Shown: positions 26,801 to 35,470 of the stretch, piece after piece
Layout: each line of letters starts with the position of its first letter
Numbering within the stretch: position 1 is the stretch's first letter
DNA from: an uncultured Paraglaciecola sp.
GTDB lineage: Bacteria; Pseudomonadota; Gammaproteobacteria; Enterobacterales; Alteromonadaceae
Length of the DNA stretch: 64,000 nucleotides
NCBI GenBank assembly: GCA_947498355.1
Contig: CANMKA010000014.1
Location: forward strand, 30,412 to 94,411
Reading direction: 5' to 3'
Program-made: the position numbers and the translations under genes
Notes under the pieces: model-generated
The model's database searches: none
What the model saw: only the letters and a program-made list of their open reading frames with translations
Told to the model about the DNA's origin: nothing

Positions 26801-28195
26801 ATAGATATGAGTAACATCAGCCAGATACGTTTTGCCCAGTGGAATGCTGGAACCTATTTATTCTCTGATATCACTTTAGTCCCTAGGCAGGCTATGCCAG
26901 CACCTTTACCCACAGGAGAATCGGATTTTATTTTGCCTATTCCATCCAGTCCGAGGGCAGGGACTAATGCTACTGTCACTCTGGTAGAGGACGCTGATAA
27001 AAACGCCCAAGTGTTGAGTTTAGCGGTATTGGCTAATGATGGTGTGGATCAGGGGTATGTCGTCTGGACATTTGATGCTACTGATTTCACTCTGTTTGCT
27101 AATCTAACTGTGCAGGTTAGAGACACCCAAGGCAATAACACAGCCTATGTCACACTAGTTGATAGCAATGGTGCGAGTTGGTCGGTGTGGACCAATGACA
27201 GCACTAGCATGGACCAATGGGTGACCTTAAATGTCGATTATCAAGGTGCTGCTGGCCTAGATTTAACCAATATTGTCGAAGTCAGGTTTGCTATGTGGAA
27301 TGCGGGTACTTACTTGTTTGATAATGTGACGTTAGTTGCCAATCAGAGCACTTCACTACCTGTAAGCTTACCAACTATGCCTACAGGTGGGAGTAATGCC
27401 CAAGTCTCTTTGGTTAACGATACAGATAAAGCCGCTGAGGTGCTGCATTTTGAAGTTTTAGCTAACGACAACATTGATCAGGGCTATGCTGCCGTATCAT
27501 TGGAGCCAATAGACTTGAGTGCTTATCAAAGTTTGAATTTCGATATGCGCGATACCCAAGGCAGTAACACGGTTTATATCACCCTAGTTGACAATACAGG
27601 GGCGACTTGGTCCGCTTGGACTGAAGACAGCACACGCTTAAATGAATGGGTAAGCTTATCTTTTAGCTATGCCGCTGCTAACGGTGTTGACCTGACCAGT
27701 ATAGTCGAATTGCGCTTCGCTCAATGGAATGCCGGTGTGTACTTACTAGCAGATATTAGTCTCATTGCAGCTGAGCAGACCAATATGAGCATTGCTCTTC
27801 CGTCAATGGTGGAAGGCGGAACGAATGCAAACGTAGGGTTGGTCCAAGATGAAATCAAAAACGCCAATGTACTGAGTTTGGAGGTCTTAGCCAATGACGG
27901 AGTTGATCAAGGCTATGTAGCATTGCCGATTACTGATCCAGACTTTAGTAGCACGCAATCTATCCGTTTTGATATACGTGATACTCAAGGTAATAATACG
28001 GTTTATATTACCCTAGTTGATAATACGGGGGCGACTTGGTCTGCTTGGACTCAAGATGGAGCAACTATGGATCAATGGGTTACCTTGACCTTGGATTATG
28101 GAGCTGCTTCTGGGGTCGATTTAAGCAATATAGTTGAAGTGCGTTTCGCCCAGTGGAACGCTGGTGTGTACTTTATTGCAGATATTCAACGCTAG
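23867..28195 (+). CDS. Large modular GH5 lipoprotein with CBM and FN3 modules
   Basis: 1442 residues from ATG at 23867 (AGGA 6 nt before; an ATG one codon upstream is equally possible). Lipobox LSAC at Cys29. The GH5 barrel (about 55-430) has acid/base Glu247 in LLNEPWG and nucleophile Glu353 in LIGETQTW, with the RGINLGNWL opening of exo-beta-1,3-glucanase-like GH5 enzymes. It is followed by a CBM4/9-like module (about 445-580), FN3 (about 630-718), CBM6 (IEAENYTA, about 723-845), a Pro/Asp linker, and four tandem modules of about 140 residues. It is likely a surface-attached glucanase and the last gene of the operon. Confidence 0.88.
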   Translation: MNKLKSKSHFSNRLVQASSVLIASALSACGSDGPEPFTPAPIAIEQPAATTESFSMLRQNGTIWVNEEGQKVSLRGINLGNWLAMEMWMFGGEEALGAGVIDQCTLEQTLTERFGEDEKQRLLTLHRDSWLTEQDWDLMQDAGFNLIRVPFLYDLLENESQPMTLRDDAWHYLDWAVGMAKARNMYVVLDLHGAAGRQGEEQHSGCAGQNMLWESEEFQARTAWLWQQIATKYKDEPAVAGYGLLNEPWGTDSETLKDLVVDLYQAVREVDQEHIIILPGHNADGISAYGDPMDDGMENVAFEMHFYPGLFGWGEIGYQVHRDWLTCGQTGDAGVCSWAKQARDVFTPMLIGETQTWTGLGELGGPITRASFDKYNELNWAVTGWSLKTVSPAGGIGNGTWGLLTNNGEQLLAKADTWSCDNWESTFAEACAVSAKSVVPYNGDGSRTMYLAVKTGSFNGTDVTYDNLGLIQDASGENVLTNGDFGSGQGWTEVAVWQDPRNYDFAYAAGEFAGSDTGLALNVTADAGHNSVIYMPVQIEGGQSYTLSGKFKDNGNLGNDMWAEIYLVPEVPVEGVDVTGRVLPEIDVNTDSAEQIASFFSTFSTMDFVINQDVMQALTSDQPANIFVDIPAEPSNLQISVSETQNTLDWDAAAGNVDGYKVFRSTAPRSGFEVIAETTQVSFIDTEILPNTTYYYYVSAFNATDESYASNIEASGDTFYTLPTFIEAENYTAAHPGVNTEGALDIGGGFNIGSFETDRWVDYGINVETAGTFNAEFRLASLVGDVRFDVMVGGQVLTTITVPNTGGWQEYVTLSVNLDMPAGQSTLRLNSLDNQWNLNWMRFTEGAGQPTPDPTPDPAPQPDPTGDLDFVIALSTPEGGTNANVSLVEDPDKNAQVLSLEVLANDGVEQGYAAVNLNELDLTVFDSLRFDIRDTQGSNTTYVTLVDNQGNTWSAWTEASSTQDQWVSIAFDYSGATGIDMSNISQIRFAQWNAGTYLFSDITLVPRQAMPAPLPTGESDFILPIPSSPRAGTNATVTLVEDADKNAQVLSLAVLANDGVDQGYVVWTFDATDFTLFANLTVQVRDTQGNNTAYVTLVDSNGASWSVWTNDSTSMDQWVTLNVDYQGAAGLDLTNIVEVRFAMWNAGTYLFDNVTLVANQSTSLPVSLPTMPTGGSNAQVSLVNDTDKAAEVLHFEVLANDNIDQGYAAVSLEPIDLSAYQSLNFDMRDTQGSNTVYITLVDNTGATWSAWTEDSTRLNEWVSLSFSYAAANGVDLTSIVELRFAQWNAGVYLLADISLIAAEQTNMSIALPSMVEGGTNANVGLVQDEIKNANVLSLEVLANDGVDQGYVALPITDPDFSSTQSIRFDIRDTQGNNTVYITLVDNTGATWSAWTQDGATMDQWVTLTLDYGAASGVDLSNIVEVRFAQWNAGVYFIADIQR
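26470..28195 (+). repeat. Four tandem about-140-residue modules in the GH5 protein
   Basis: Units begin near 26470, 26935, 27361 and 27787. Each carries the same order of marks: GGTNA(N/T)V.LV, VLANDGV.QGY, RDTQG.NT.YVTLVD, W(S/T)..T..QWV, and RFAQWNAG.Y near the end. The all-beta pattern suggests a jelly-roll carbohydrate-binding module. I do not recognise the family. Confidence 0.85.
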
Positions 28196-28242
28196 TCGTT
28201 TAAAGATTACAGACAGCTTTGTAACCTAATTATGGATTAAGG

Positions 28243-28271
28243 CCTACCAGTTAATTTGGTAGGTCTTTTTT
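28243..28271 (+). terminator. Rho-independent terminator of the GH5 operon
   Basis: Stem CCTACCA / TGGTAGG with a 7-nt loop, followed by TCTTTTTT, 48 bp after the stop. Confidence 0.88.
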
Positions 28272-28275
28272 CAGT

Positions 28276-29277
28276 TTACAAAGCCAGCCTTTGGCCTTGT
28301 TTGGCTAATATGATTTGCAGGTTAAGGTGGTTGCCCTGTTGCAGTTGTTGCAAGACTTTTGCCCTTGGGTCTTCTTCAGCTTTTAAGCTGTACTTGATGT
28401 GACTGATGATGATTTTACTTTGTTCTAGCTGGCTTTTGTCGTCTAGCATCCCATGAAAAACAGCTAGTTCTTGTAATAGCCATTTGGGAGTTAAATGACC
28501 AAACAGCAGGTTGTCGGGTCTGTCATTATCAAAGGATACTTCGAGCACCATGGCTCTGAGGGTTTTGCTGGTGAGTTGTTGGCTAAGATAGCGCCATACC
28601 TTGGCCAGTTTGCCTTGTTTTTCCACTGCGTCTGGGCCTGTATCACCAAAGTACACAAATACGTCCTGTTTGTTTTCGATAATAAATACCGTGGATTCAA
28701 GTGGATGACTCAGGCTAAAAGGCGTGACCTTGAGGTCGGTGCCTTGTATTTCGATGGTTTGCTGTGGTTTAAGGTCAATTAACGAATATTGATTGAGTCT
28801 TGGGGCCTTTCCTCTGTCGGTAAAATTTGCCCATGCCTGCCAGTTAAAGTAGGTATCGACTAAGGTTTGATTGACCGATGGCAAAGCATAAATCGGTTTC
28901 TTGCTGTCTTGTGGCGACGATATGAGCATACCGGCTACATGGTCTAGGTGTCCGTGACTAATCAAATACGCTTTAATATGGTGGCGTAAAATGATGCCAT
29001 TAGTTTGCCAAGCTGGGTCCTTGTGTAAGGGCAGGTTATCAAAAGCCTTATATTGCAGTGCCACGTTAATGCCGTTAACTAAGGTACCTGTATCAAGTGC
29101 GATATAGTGAGGGTTAGAACTAGCCCGAAGCAAAAAGGCGCTTAGGTTTCCGTCTTGAATACCCCCACTGTCTCCTAGGGTGATCAGCTCGAAGGCGGGC
29201 TTTAAATCGGCAGTGGCCTTAGCACTAAACGCCAGTAACGTCAGGCAAATTGCAATCCATTTAGGGCTTTTCATCAT
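28276..29277 (-). CDS. Class II 3',5'-cyclic-nucleotide phosphodiesterase
   Basis: 333 residues with a signal peptide (about 1-23, ends ATADL). The metallo-beta-lactamase-fold motif SHGHLDHVAG is near residue 109, and LGDSGGIQDGN...IALDTGT and EVSFDN...FGHLTP are marks of the class II PDE family (Vibrio fischeri CpdP, yeast Pde1). CpdP is periplasmic and hydrolyses external cAMP, which would fit the signal peptide. The start overlaps the hemY stop by 17 bp, so it is co-transcribed with the hem operon. Confidence 0.88.
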   Translation of the reverse strand: MMKSPKWIAICLTLLAFSAKATADLKPAFELITLGDSGGIQDGNLSAFLLRASSNPHYIALDTGTLVNGINVALQYKAFDNLPLHKDPAWQTNGIILRHHIKAYLISHGHLDHVAGMLISSPQDSKKPIYALPSVNQTLVDTYFNWQAWANFTDRGKAPRLNQYSLIDLKPQQTIEIQGTDLKVTPFSLSHPLESTVFIIENKQDVFVYFGDTGPDAVEKQGKLAKVWRYLSQQLTSKTLRAMVLEVSFDNDRPDNLLFGHLTPKWLLQELAVFHGMLDDKSQLEQSKIIISHIKYSLKAEEDPRAKVLQQLQQGNHLNLQIILAKQGQRLAL

Positions 29278-30430
29278 GGGCTAAGCTCTGTTTATAAAAT
29301 TGTAAGGCCAAGCCTTGTTGATTTAGGGCTTCTTTGATGTCGGCCATGAGCCTTAAGTCGGCTTGTCGATTTTCTAGCTTAATGGCTTTTGCTAGGGCTT
29401 TTTCTGCTAGCACTAGGTCATTCGAGTTGAAAGCGAGGTGAGCAAGAGCCGAGAGTAAGTCTACGTTGTTCTCATCTTGCTTAATCCAGCTTTCTAAGCA
29501 CTTAATGGATGGCGTCGGATTAGGTAAAACGATTTGTTTGAATAGGGGCACTAATTCTTTTACTGGCCCAGATTTTTGTTGTTCTACTAAGACCAGCTCA
29601 GCGTCGCTATACATGTGTTGGTCGAGCAATTGTTGAACGTAAGCCCCTTGCTGGGCAGGATCTTTGCGGGTGGCTCTAGGCTGAGCTAACCAGTTGAGTT
29701 TTAACTCGCTGGCCCCTTGTTTACTAGCGATTTCAGCAAAGCTCCCTTTTGAGGCTTGAAGCATTAAGGTCGAATAGTCGTCGCCCAGTGCCTTTTTCCA
29801 ACCCTTTAGTTTGTCTTTTAGGGTGTCCCACTGCTTAGCTTGAACTAACGCTTGAGCCCAGATTTTAATAACATTGGCTTGTTGTTTTTGCTTGTCAGAC
29901 AAAGCCTGAATACGAGTTAATGCTTGCTCAGCGTCTTGATGCTGCAAATCATGTCTGACTAGGCACAGAGTCGCTGCCAATTTACTTGATTTGTGACCTA
30001 GAGCTTTTTGCCAATACGATACCGCTTTATTTGGTTGGCCTAACTGAGTTTCGGCTTCGCCTTGGGCCAGCAGATTGATGCCGTCAAAGTCTATAGCTTC
30101 TACCTTGCTAAGTTGACTTTGTGCCTCTGGGTAATTGCTTTCGGCTAGGGCAATTAGGCCTTGGTGAAATGCTTTTTTATGCTTGCGTGAGCCCCAGTTT
30201 CCAAGCCAGTTACGCGAGCCGGATGTAACTTTTAATGAAACATTAACCAGCCAGTTGATCAGCAAAAAGCCAACGAAAATAAAGATCAGTGAAATGGCCA
30301 GCGAAAATACGTTCATTTCGATCACCCAACCACTGAATTCAACAAACACGTAGCCTCTGTCGTCAAACACCATGGCCCCAACGGTTAGGCCAATGAGCAG
30401 CAACAATAGCACTAACAAGATTTTAGTCAT
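29261..30430 (-). CDS. hemY: HemY protein (TPR membrane protein of the hem operon)
   Basis: 389 residues: two N-terminal membrane segments (about 3-24 and 39-66), then tetratricopeptide repeats to the end. The text VFDDRGYVFVEFSGWVIEMN is typical of gammaproteobacterial HemY, which is not the protoporphyrinogen oxidase of the same name. The role is uncertain; it may help organise heme-synthesis enzymes at the membrane. It overlaps hemX by 8 bp. Confidence 0.93.
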   Translation of the reverse strand: MTKILLVLLLLLIGLTVGAMVFDDRGYVFVEFSGWVIEMNVFSLAISLIFIFVGFLLINWLVNVSLKVTSGSRNWLGNWGSRKHKKAFHQGLIALAESNYPEAQSQLSKVEAIDFDGINLLAQGEAETQLGQPNKAVSYWQKALGHKSSKLAATLCLVRHDLQHQDAEQALTRIQALSDKQKQQANVIKIWAQALVQAKQWDTLKDKLKGWKKALGDDYSTLMLQASKGSFAEIASKQGASELKLNWLAQPRATRKDPAQQGAYVQQLLDQHMYSDAELVLVEQQKSGPVKELVPLFKQIVLPNPTPSIKCLESWIKQDENNVDLLSALAHLAFNSNDLVLAEKALAKAIKLENRQADLRLMADIKEALNQQGLALQFYKQSLAHDEKP

Positions 30431-31751
30431 TAATGGCTTCCTCTTGGCTAAAGCGCTGATTGATACGGGTATCTAAGGCATCTTCGAGCAAAGGCGCGGC
30501 AAAAAGCTGGCTGGGATAAGTTTGGCTAATATTTGTGCTAATCAGTTCACGAATGTCTGCCGAAAATTGCAAGGTGCTAGGATGCTCTCCTTCAAAGTGT
30601 TCGGCTAAATGCTGTTGAGCAAGGGCCAAGGCTTGTTTAAACAAAGGCTGATTTTGTTTTAAAGCTGCTACTTGAGCTTGAAGTAACGAAAAGCTTAACT
30701 GCTCCCTCGCTAACCACTGCTCTTGAGCCGACATAAAAGGTTTAATGTCGGCGGTTTTACGTTTTACGCTAAAGAAGTTTTCGGTAACTTGCTGCCAGTT
30801 ACGAGCAAGGTTAGCTTGCCATGTATTCTCGTCTGGCGAAGGTGCAGCAGATAATGAGCTTTCGGGTTTTTTAAAAAAAGCTAACGGCAATTGTTCGACT
30901 TGGCCAAGCATAGCGCCTAGGCGCAGGGCGATAGCATCTGTAGAAACCGAGTTCACTTGTTGCAGGCTTTGTATGTCGTTGGCCAAAGTTTCACGAATAG
31001 GTAATAGGCTAGGATCATCCAATTCTTGCAAGCGCTGGTCGGCGGCAAATAACATTTCGCGAGCGGTAGACAGGTCTTTTTCTAGCCAGAGTTTTCTACC
31101 GGCCATTCTAACTAAATAATCGGCTTCGGCCAGCAACCAGTCAGACGGTCGACGGCCAGACACATCGGCTAAGTTTTGCTGATTGACTTTGACTTGCTCG
31201 TGGGTCGCTTGTAATTCACTGATTAGGCTTTGAATGCTTGTTTCAAGGGCCGCAGATTGCTGTTCAATTTGACCTTTAAATTGCGAGGTCTGATTTAAAC
31301 TAGAAGCGATAGCACTTTGCTGCTGAGCCACTTTGGTTTGTTGTTGGCTCAATTGATTATTTTGCTGGGCGAGCTGATCTTGCCACTGCATCCAAAACCA
31401 ATAGGCAGCGCCAAGTGCGGCTAAAATCAGTAAAAAGTTAAATAAACTGAGTATCCATAAACCGGTGTTTTTAGCCGATTTAGTTTGAGTATTGCTGGTA
31501 CTAGTGGGGGTTTTAGGGCGCTGCTTGCTGCTCTTTGACTCAGTCTTGGCGCTCGTGTTGGAACTGCTTTTTGGTGGGCTGTTTTGAGCATCCGACTGAG
31601 GGTTAACGTATGCTGTAGAGTCAACCTTAGCCGGGATGTTTGGGCTCGCTTTAGCGTCCGACTTATTGGCTGATTGTTTGTCAGCTTGGGCTTTTAGGTC
31701 AGCTAATTTTTGTTCATCGGCTGGGGTTAGTTTGTCTTGCTTATCTGACAT
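30423..31751 (-). CDS. hemX: HemX protein (uroporphyrinogen-III C-methyltransferase-like)
   Basis: 442 residues: an unusually long low-complexity N-terminus (about 1-95, rich in Lys, Ser, Asn, Gln), one membrane segment (LWILSLFNLLILAALGAAY-like, about 98-118), a Gln-rich coiled coil (about 125-190), and the conserved HemX domain with RRPSDWLLAEADYLVRMAGRKLWLEKD. Despite the annotation often given, it lacks a methyltransferase fold. Between hemD and hemY as in E. coli. Confidence 0.93.
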   Translation of the reverse strand: MSDKQDKLTPADEQKLADLKAQADKQSANKSDAKASPNIPAKVDSTAYVNPQSDAQNSPPKSSSNTSAKTESKSSKQRPKTPTSTSNTQTKSAKNTGLWILSLFNFLLILAALGAAYWFWMQWQDQLAQQNNQLSQQQTKVAQQQSAIASSLNQTSQFKGQIEQQSAALETSIQSLISELQATHEQVKVNQQNLADVSGRRPSDWLLAEADYLVRMAGRKLWLEKDLSTAREMLFAADQRLQELDDPSLLPIRETLANDIQSLQQVNSVSTDAIALRLGAMLGQVEQLPLAFFKKPESSLSAAPSPDENTWQANLARNWQQVTENFFSVKRKTADIKPFMSAQEQWLAREQLSFSLLQAQVAALKQNQPLFKQALALAQQHLAEHFEGEHPSTLQFSADIRELISTNISQTYPSQLFAAPLLEDALDTRINQRFSQEEAIND

Positions 31752-31774
31752 TTAACGCTCCGAAAAATGTGCGC

Positions 31775-32497
31775 TTACAATACCTGTTTTGCGCTTTGAA
31801 TAAGGGCCTGATCACTGGCATCTCGGCTTTGGGTAATTTGAGTGACACCTAGTTTAGCTGCAATGTCAGCTGTGCGTTGGCTCACTACAATCCAGTGTAG
31901 CGAAGTTAGCCATTGGGGTTCAAAATAATCGAACGCTGCTAAGATTACTTCGCCGCTAGTGGCAATAATGCATTGAATTTGCTCGGCTTGCCAGTCTTGT
32001 GTTGAACGGGGAGTAAAAACACGCTGGCGTTTGTATACTTCCCATTCGGTAACCTTTGCACCGCGCTCAACTAAAGTGTCGTGTAAAAGTTCTCTCCCGC
32101 CAAATCCTTTCATTATGATAATCGGTTGCTGATTGACTTTAGCAAACTCTGGCAATGCTAAAAGCCCTTCGGTTCTGGGGGTATGGGGAACGATAGTCGG
32201 AATATTTGCCGCTTCTAATATGGCGGCGGTACTTTTTCCTACAGCAAAAAATTGGACATTGGCAGGCCACAAAGACTTTAATTGAGCGGCTTGTGTTGCG
32301 GCAACGGTACTGGTTACCAGTATTTTATAATCTTGGTCGCGAGCTAGGTCGGCTATTTTATTGGGTAAGCTAGCTATGGCAGGTTCGTCGAGTACAGTAT
32401 CAATTAGTCCACAAGCCACAGTGGCAACCCCTGCGTTATTAAACGCTTGTGCGCTAGCTTGGCACTTAGCTTGTGGTCTGAGTAATAAGGTAAGCAA
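31775..32497 (-). CDS. hemD: Uroporphyrinogen-III synthase
   Basis: 240 residues with TTG as start; the N-terminus LTLLLRPQAKCQASAQAF aligns with the usual HemD opening, and there is no better ATG. Weakly conserved marks are present: ILVTSTVAATQA, FFAVGKSTAAIL and the late SGEVILAAFDYF. It cyclises hydroxymethylbilane with inversion of ring D. It starts 5 bp after hemC, so the two are translated together. Confidence 0.93.
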   Translation of the reverse strand: MLTLLLRPQAKCQASAQAFNNAGVATVACGLIDTVLDEPAIASLPNKIADLARDQDYKILVTSTVAATQAAQLKSLWPANVQFFAVGKSTAAILEAANIPTIVPHTPRTEGLLALPEFAKVNQQPIIIMKGFGGRELLHDTLVERGAKVTEWEVYKRQRVFTPRSTQDWQAEQIQCIIATSGEVILAAFDYFEPQWLTSLHWIVVSQRTADIAAKLGVTQITQSRDASDQALIQSAKQVL

Positions 32498-32502
32498 AGT
32501 AT

Positions 32503-33432
32503 TTAGTCTTGATACAAGGCTGCCAGAATCTCTCCAGCTCCTTGGGCTAATAACTGTTCGGCAATGCGTTCACCTAATTGCTCAGCTTCGGCTAATGGGG
32601 CACTATCATGGGCCTTAAGTAACTGCTTACCATCTATTGAACCGACTAAACCTGTTAGTGTTAGGGTATCGCCATCTATGGTGGCAAAGCTACCAATAGG
32701 CACTTGGCAGCCACCATTGAGCTTGGCATTCATGGCGCGCTCGGCTCGCACCCGTGTTGCTGTTTCTGTGTGGTTTAAAGGGGCTAGCAATGCAATAAGT
32801 TGGTGATCGTCATTCCGACATTCTATGCCAACAGCACCTTGACCCACAGCAGGTAAAGACTCAGTAGCTGATAGTTCGCAGCGAATACGAGACTGCATAT
32901 TTAGTCGAATAAGGCCAGCCGCAGCTAAAATAATGGCGTCGTATTCACCGCCATCAAGTTTGGCTAGGCGAGTATTTACATTGCCGCGTAAGTCTTTAAT
33001 GACAAGGTCAGGCCTGATTTTACGCAATTGAGATTGTCGCCTAAGGCTAGACGTACCCACAATTGAGCCTAAAGGAAGTGCATGTAAATTTTCGTATTGG
33101 TTAGATACAAATGCATCGAACGGATTCTCTCGTTCACATATTGCGTGTAAGCCAAAACCTTCCGGGAAGGCAACAGGTACGTCTTTCATCGAGTGCACCG
33201 CGATATCGGCACGACCTTCGCTCATGGCTATTTCTAACTCTTTTATGAATAATCCCTTGCCACCAATTTTAGCTAAGGGGGTATCTAAAATTTTGTCCCC
33301 TTGGGTACTCATAGGTACTAGTTCAACTGAGATATCGGAATGTGCATGTAAAAGGGCGGCTTTAACGTATTCAGCTTGCCAGAGTGCCAAAGCGCTTTTA
33401 CGCGTGGCGATTCGAATAGTGCGTGTAGACAT
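32503..33432 (-). CDS. hemC: Hydroxymethylbilane synthase (porphobilinogen deaminase)
   Basis: 309 residues from ATG at 33432. Marks: [45 protein letters not shown], and [13 protein letters not shown] with the cysteine that binds the dipyrromethane cofactor. First gene of hemCDXY on the minus strand. Confidence 0.97.
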   Translation of the reverse strand: MSTRTIRIATRKSALALWQAEYVKAALLHAHSDISVELVPMSTQGDKILDTPLAKIGGKGLFIKELEIAMSEGRADIAVHSMKDVPVAFPEGFGLHAICERENPFDAFVSNQYENLHALPLGSIVGTSSLRRQSQLRKIRPDLVIKDLRGNVNTRLAKLDGGEYDAIILAAAGLIRLNMQSRIRCELSATESLPAVGQGAVGIECRNDDHQLIALLAPLNHTETATRVRAERAMNAKLNGGCQVPIGSFATIDGDTLTLTGLVGSIDGKQLLKAHDSAPLAEAEQLGERIAEQLLAQGAGEILAALYQD

Positions 33433-33501
33433 CAAAATTCCAAACTACGAATAATCGAGTAAATAATGATGGGGATTTTATCAGAAAGGAACGAATAAAA
33501 A

Positions 33502-33534
33502 TAAAAAACGCAGCCTAGCTGCGTTTTTTATTTT
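33502..33534 (-). terminator. Terminator between the YHS gene and hemC
   Basis: The 6-bp stem CGCAGC/GCTGCG with a 3-nt loop is flanked by A-runs and T-runs on both sides (AAAAAA...TTTTTT). On the minus strand it ends the YHS gene transcript before the hemC promoter. Confidence 0.85.
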
Positions 33535-33566
33535 GCGAGTAGTCTAGAGTAAGCCCTAGTCGACTT

Positions 33567-34037
33567 TTATTTTAAGAAGCTTTTTACGTTAGTAGCTTCT
33601 GGGTAAAAACCGTCTGCTTCAGCGATGTTAGTTAACTTGTCTTCTAACCATGCTTTTTGAACACGTTTGTTGTAGTTCAAGTAAAGCTTACCATCGTGGA
33701 TGTGCCATGCTTCTGGGTCGATGCGTACTGTACGTCCACGGTCAGACATTGCGTAAGCACACCAGCCGCCGTACTGAGGCGCATACTTTTCTGGGTCGCC
33801 TTTGAATAAATCTAGGTTTTCTTGGCTTGCAAAGTGCCATACGCCATCGCGCCATTTGTAAGTAAAGGCTTCGCTACCTTCAACCGCTTTAGACTGAGTG
33901 AAATAAGCGACTGTATCGTAACCTTTAATTGCAGTGTCATTGAAACGTCCAGTGTTCACTGCATCGTCTGCAGCTAATGCCGAAAACGTAAACATACTGA
34001 TGATAAATAAGCTGGCTAATTTTAATGATTTAAACAT
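33567..34037 (-). CDS. Exported YHS-domain protein
   Basis: 156 residues with a signal peptide (about 1-22, ends FSALAAD). The YHS core reads IKGYDTVAYFTQSKAVEGSEAFTYKWRDGVWHFASQENLDLFKGDPEKYAPQYGGWC in part; the domain is linked with metal-associated proteins but its role here is unknown. AGGATATGCCCA precedes the ATG. A single gene with its own terminator. Confidence 0.88.
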   Translation of the reverse strand: MFKSLKLASLFIISMFTFSALAADDAVNTGRFNDTAIKGYDTVAYFTQSKAVEGSEAFTYKWRDGVWHFASQENLDLFKGDPEKYAPQYGGWCAYAMSDRGRTVRIDPEAWHIHDGKLYLNYNKRVQKAWLEDKLTNIAEADGFYPEATNVKSFLK

Positions 34038-34264
34038 TGGGCATATCCTAATTGTTGAATGAATGGGTTTGGTATTGAATAAAACCGTGGGAGGTGAGAA
34101 ATTATTTCGTCACGTTTTTATCACAGTGAAAATTGATGAAATATTTGAATTTAGGTTAGGACGTGTACTCATAATTTTCAAATGCCGAGGCGAAAATAAA
34201 ACGCCACCTACTAAGTAGATTAGTGGCGAAAACAAAACTTAGTTTTTGAATGTACGGCGGCTGG
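34038..34264. other. Intergenic gap
   Basis: 227 bp between two minus-strand genes. I see no gene and no clear hairpin with a T-run. Confidence 0.5.
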
Positions 34265-34936
34265 TTAGTCTAAGCGGCTTTGTAACCAAGTTGATATATC
34301 TTGGAGTTCTGGCTGACATACATTGTGTTGCATTGGGTATTCATGCCACTCGGTCGCATAGCCGTTGCTAATTAACGTGTCTAGGGCCACTTTACCCATA
34401 GCCATAGGCACCACATCATCTTGCTGGCCGTGGGCGATAAATATGGGGGGTTGCTGATTGGCAGTATGAGCCGCACTAGAGAGTTTTTCGGGAGCGCACA
34501 TATAGCTAGACAAAGACATAACACCCGCCAATGTTTGGTTGTAGCGGGTACCTAAGTGCAAAGCAATCACGCCACCTTGAGAAAAGCCAGCCAAAATTAT
34601 TTTGTCGGCGGGTATTCCGTTAGCTATTTCTTGCTCGATCAGTTGCTTGACCAATTCAGACGACTCTTCTACGCCTTGGCTGTCAGCACGGTCGGCAAAG
34701 TCCATGCTTTTTATGTCATACCAAGCGCGCATTTCCATTCCATTATTGATCGTAACTGGACGAACAGGTGCGTGAGGAAAAATAAAACGCACGGCCAGTG
34801 CTTCGGGTAGTTTCAATTCAGGTACGATAGGTGCAAAACCGTTGCCAGAATCGCCTAGCCCATGCAACCAAATAACAGTGGCTTTGGCTGGGGTGTTTGG
34901 GTTGACTTCAACATAGGGTAAAAGTGATTCACTCAT
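34265..34936 (-). CDS. Carboxylesterase / phospholipase-type alpha/beta hydrolase
   Basis: 223 residues, the usual length. The catalytic Ser119 is in GFSQGG; LHGLGDSGNGF forms the oxyanion region near residue 25; the acid is in HGQQDDVVP (about 173) and His in MQHNVCQPEL (about 204). It belongs to the short acyl-protein-thioesterase-like carboxylesterases (EstB type), cytoplasmic. It lies 18 bp after cyaY, probably one operon. Confidence 0.9.
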   Translation of the reverse strand: MSESLLPYVEVNPNTPAKATVIWLHGLGDSGNGFAPIVPELKLPEALAVRFIFPHAPVRPVTINNGMEMRAWYDIKSMDFADRADSQGVEESSELVKQLIEQEIANGIPADKIILAGFSQGGVIALHLGTRYNQTLAGVMSLSSYMCAPEKLSSAAHTANQQPPIFIAHGQQDDVVPMAMGKVALDTLISNGYATEWHEYPMQHNVCQPELQDISTWLQSRLD

Positions 34937-34954
34937 GCTAGATATCTCTGCTGG

Positions 34955-35272
34955 TTAACTGCGAAGGGAAACAGGTTGTTCGGCTTGCTTGCTGGCGGCC
35001 TCGTCTAAAAACGACCAAAATTCTACGCCTGTGCGCTCATCAATCCATTGCTCATTTTCAAAGTTAAAATGATGACCGTTAAATTTAGTCGCAACCCATA
35101 GCTGCTGCAGGGGCGGCTGTTTGTTGATAATGATTTTCGTACCATTTTCGAAGGTCATGGTTAGTATGCTACCCGCTGACTCATAGTCGATGTCGACTTC
35201 GCAACTGTCGAGCATTTCTTCGATGCTAATCAGTAAGTCGTCTGTCATTTGATGGTATTGGCTGTCATTCAT
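34955..35272 (-). CDS. cyaY: Iron-sulfur cluster protein CyaY (frataxin)
   Basis: 105 residues. The acidic N-terminal helix (MTDDLLISIEEMLDSCEVDIDYE) and the sheet with LTMTFENGTKIIINKQPPLQQLWVA are the frataxin fold. CyaY binds iron and slows IscS-dependent cluster assembly. Confidence 0.95.
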   Translation of the reverse strand: MNDSQYHQMTDDLLISIEEMLDSCEVDIDYESAGSILTMTFENGTKIIINKQPPLQQLWVATKFNGHHFNFENEQWIDERTGVEFWSFLDEAASKQAEQPVSLRS

Positions 35273-35470
35273 TCTAAATTACTCACTATTGGTAAGGACT
35301 GGCTATATACGATAGCAGGGCGTTAATAAACCACATTTATTGAGGCTTGTAAAAATCTGCACCTTCGACAAATATTAGGCTTATTAAAGTTCATTCAATA
35401 AGCCCACCATTTATTGGCAATATGCTAACATTGCAAATCATTAGCAGCACGAAACTTAGCGACCTACATT

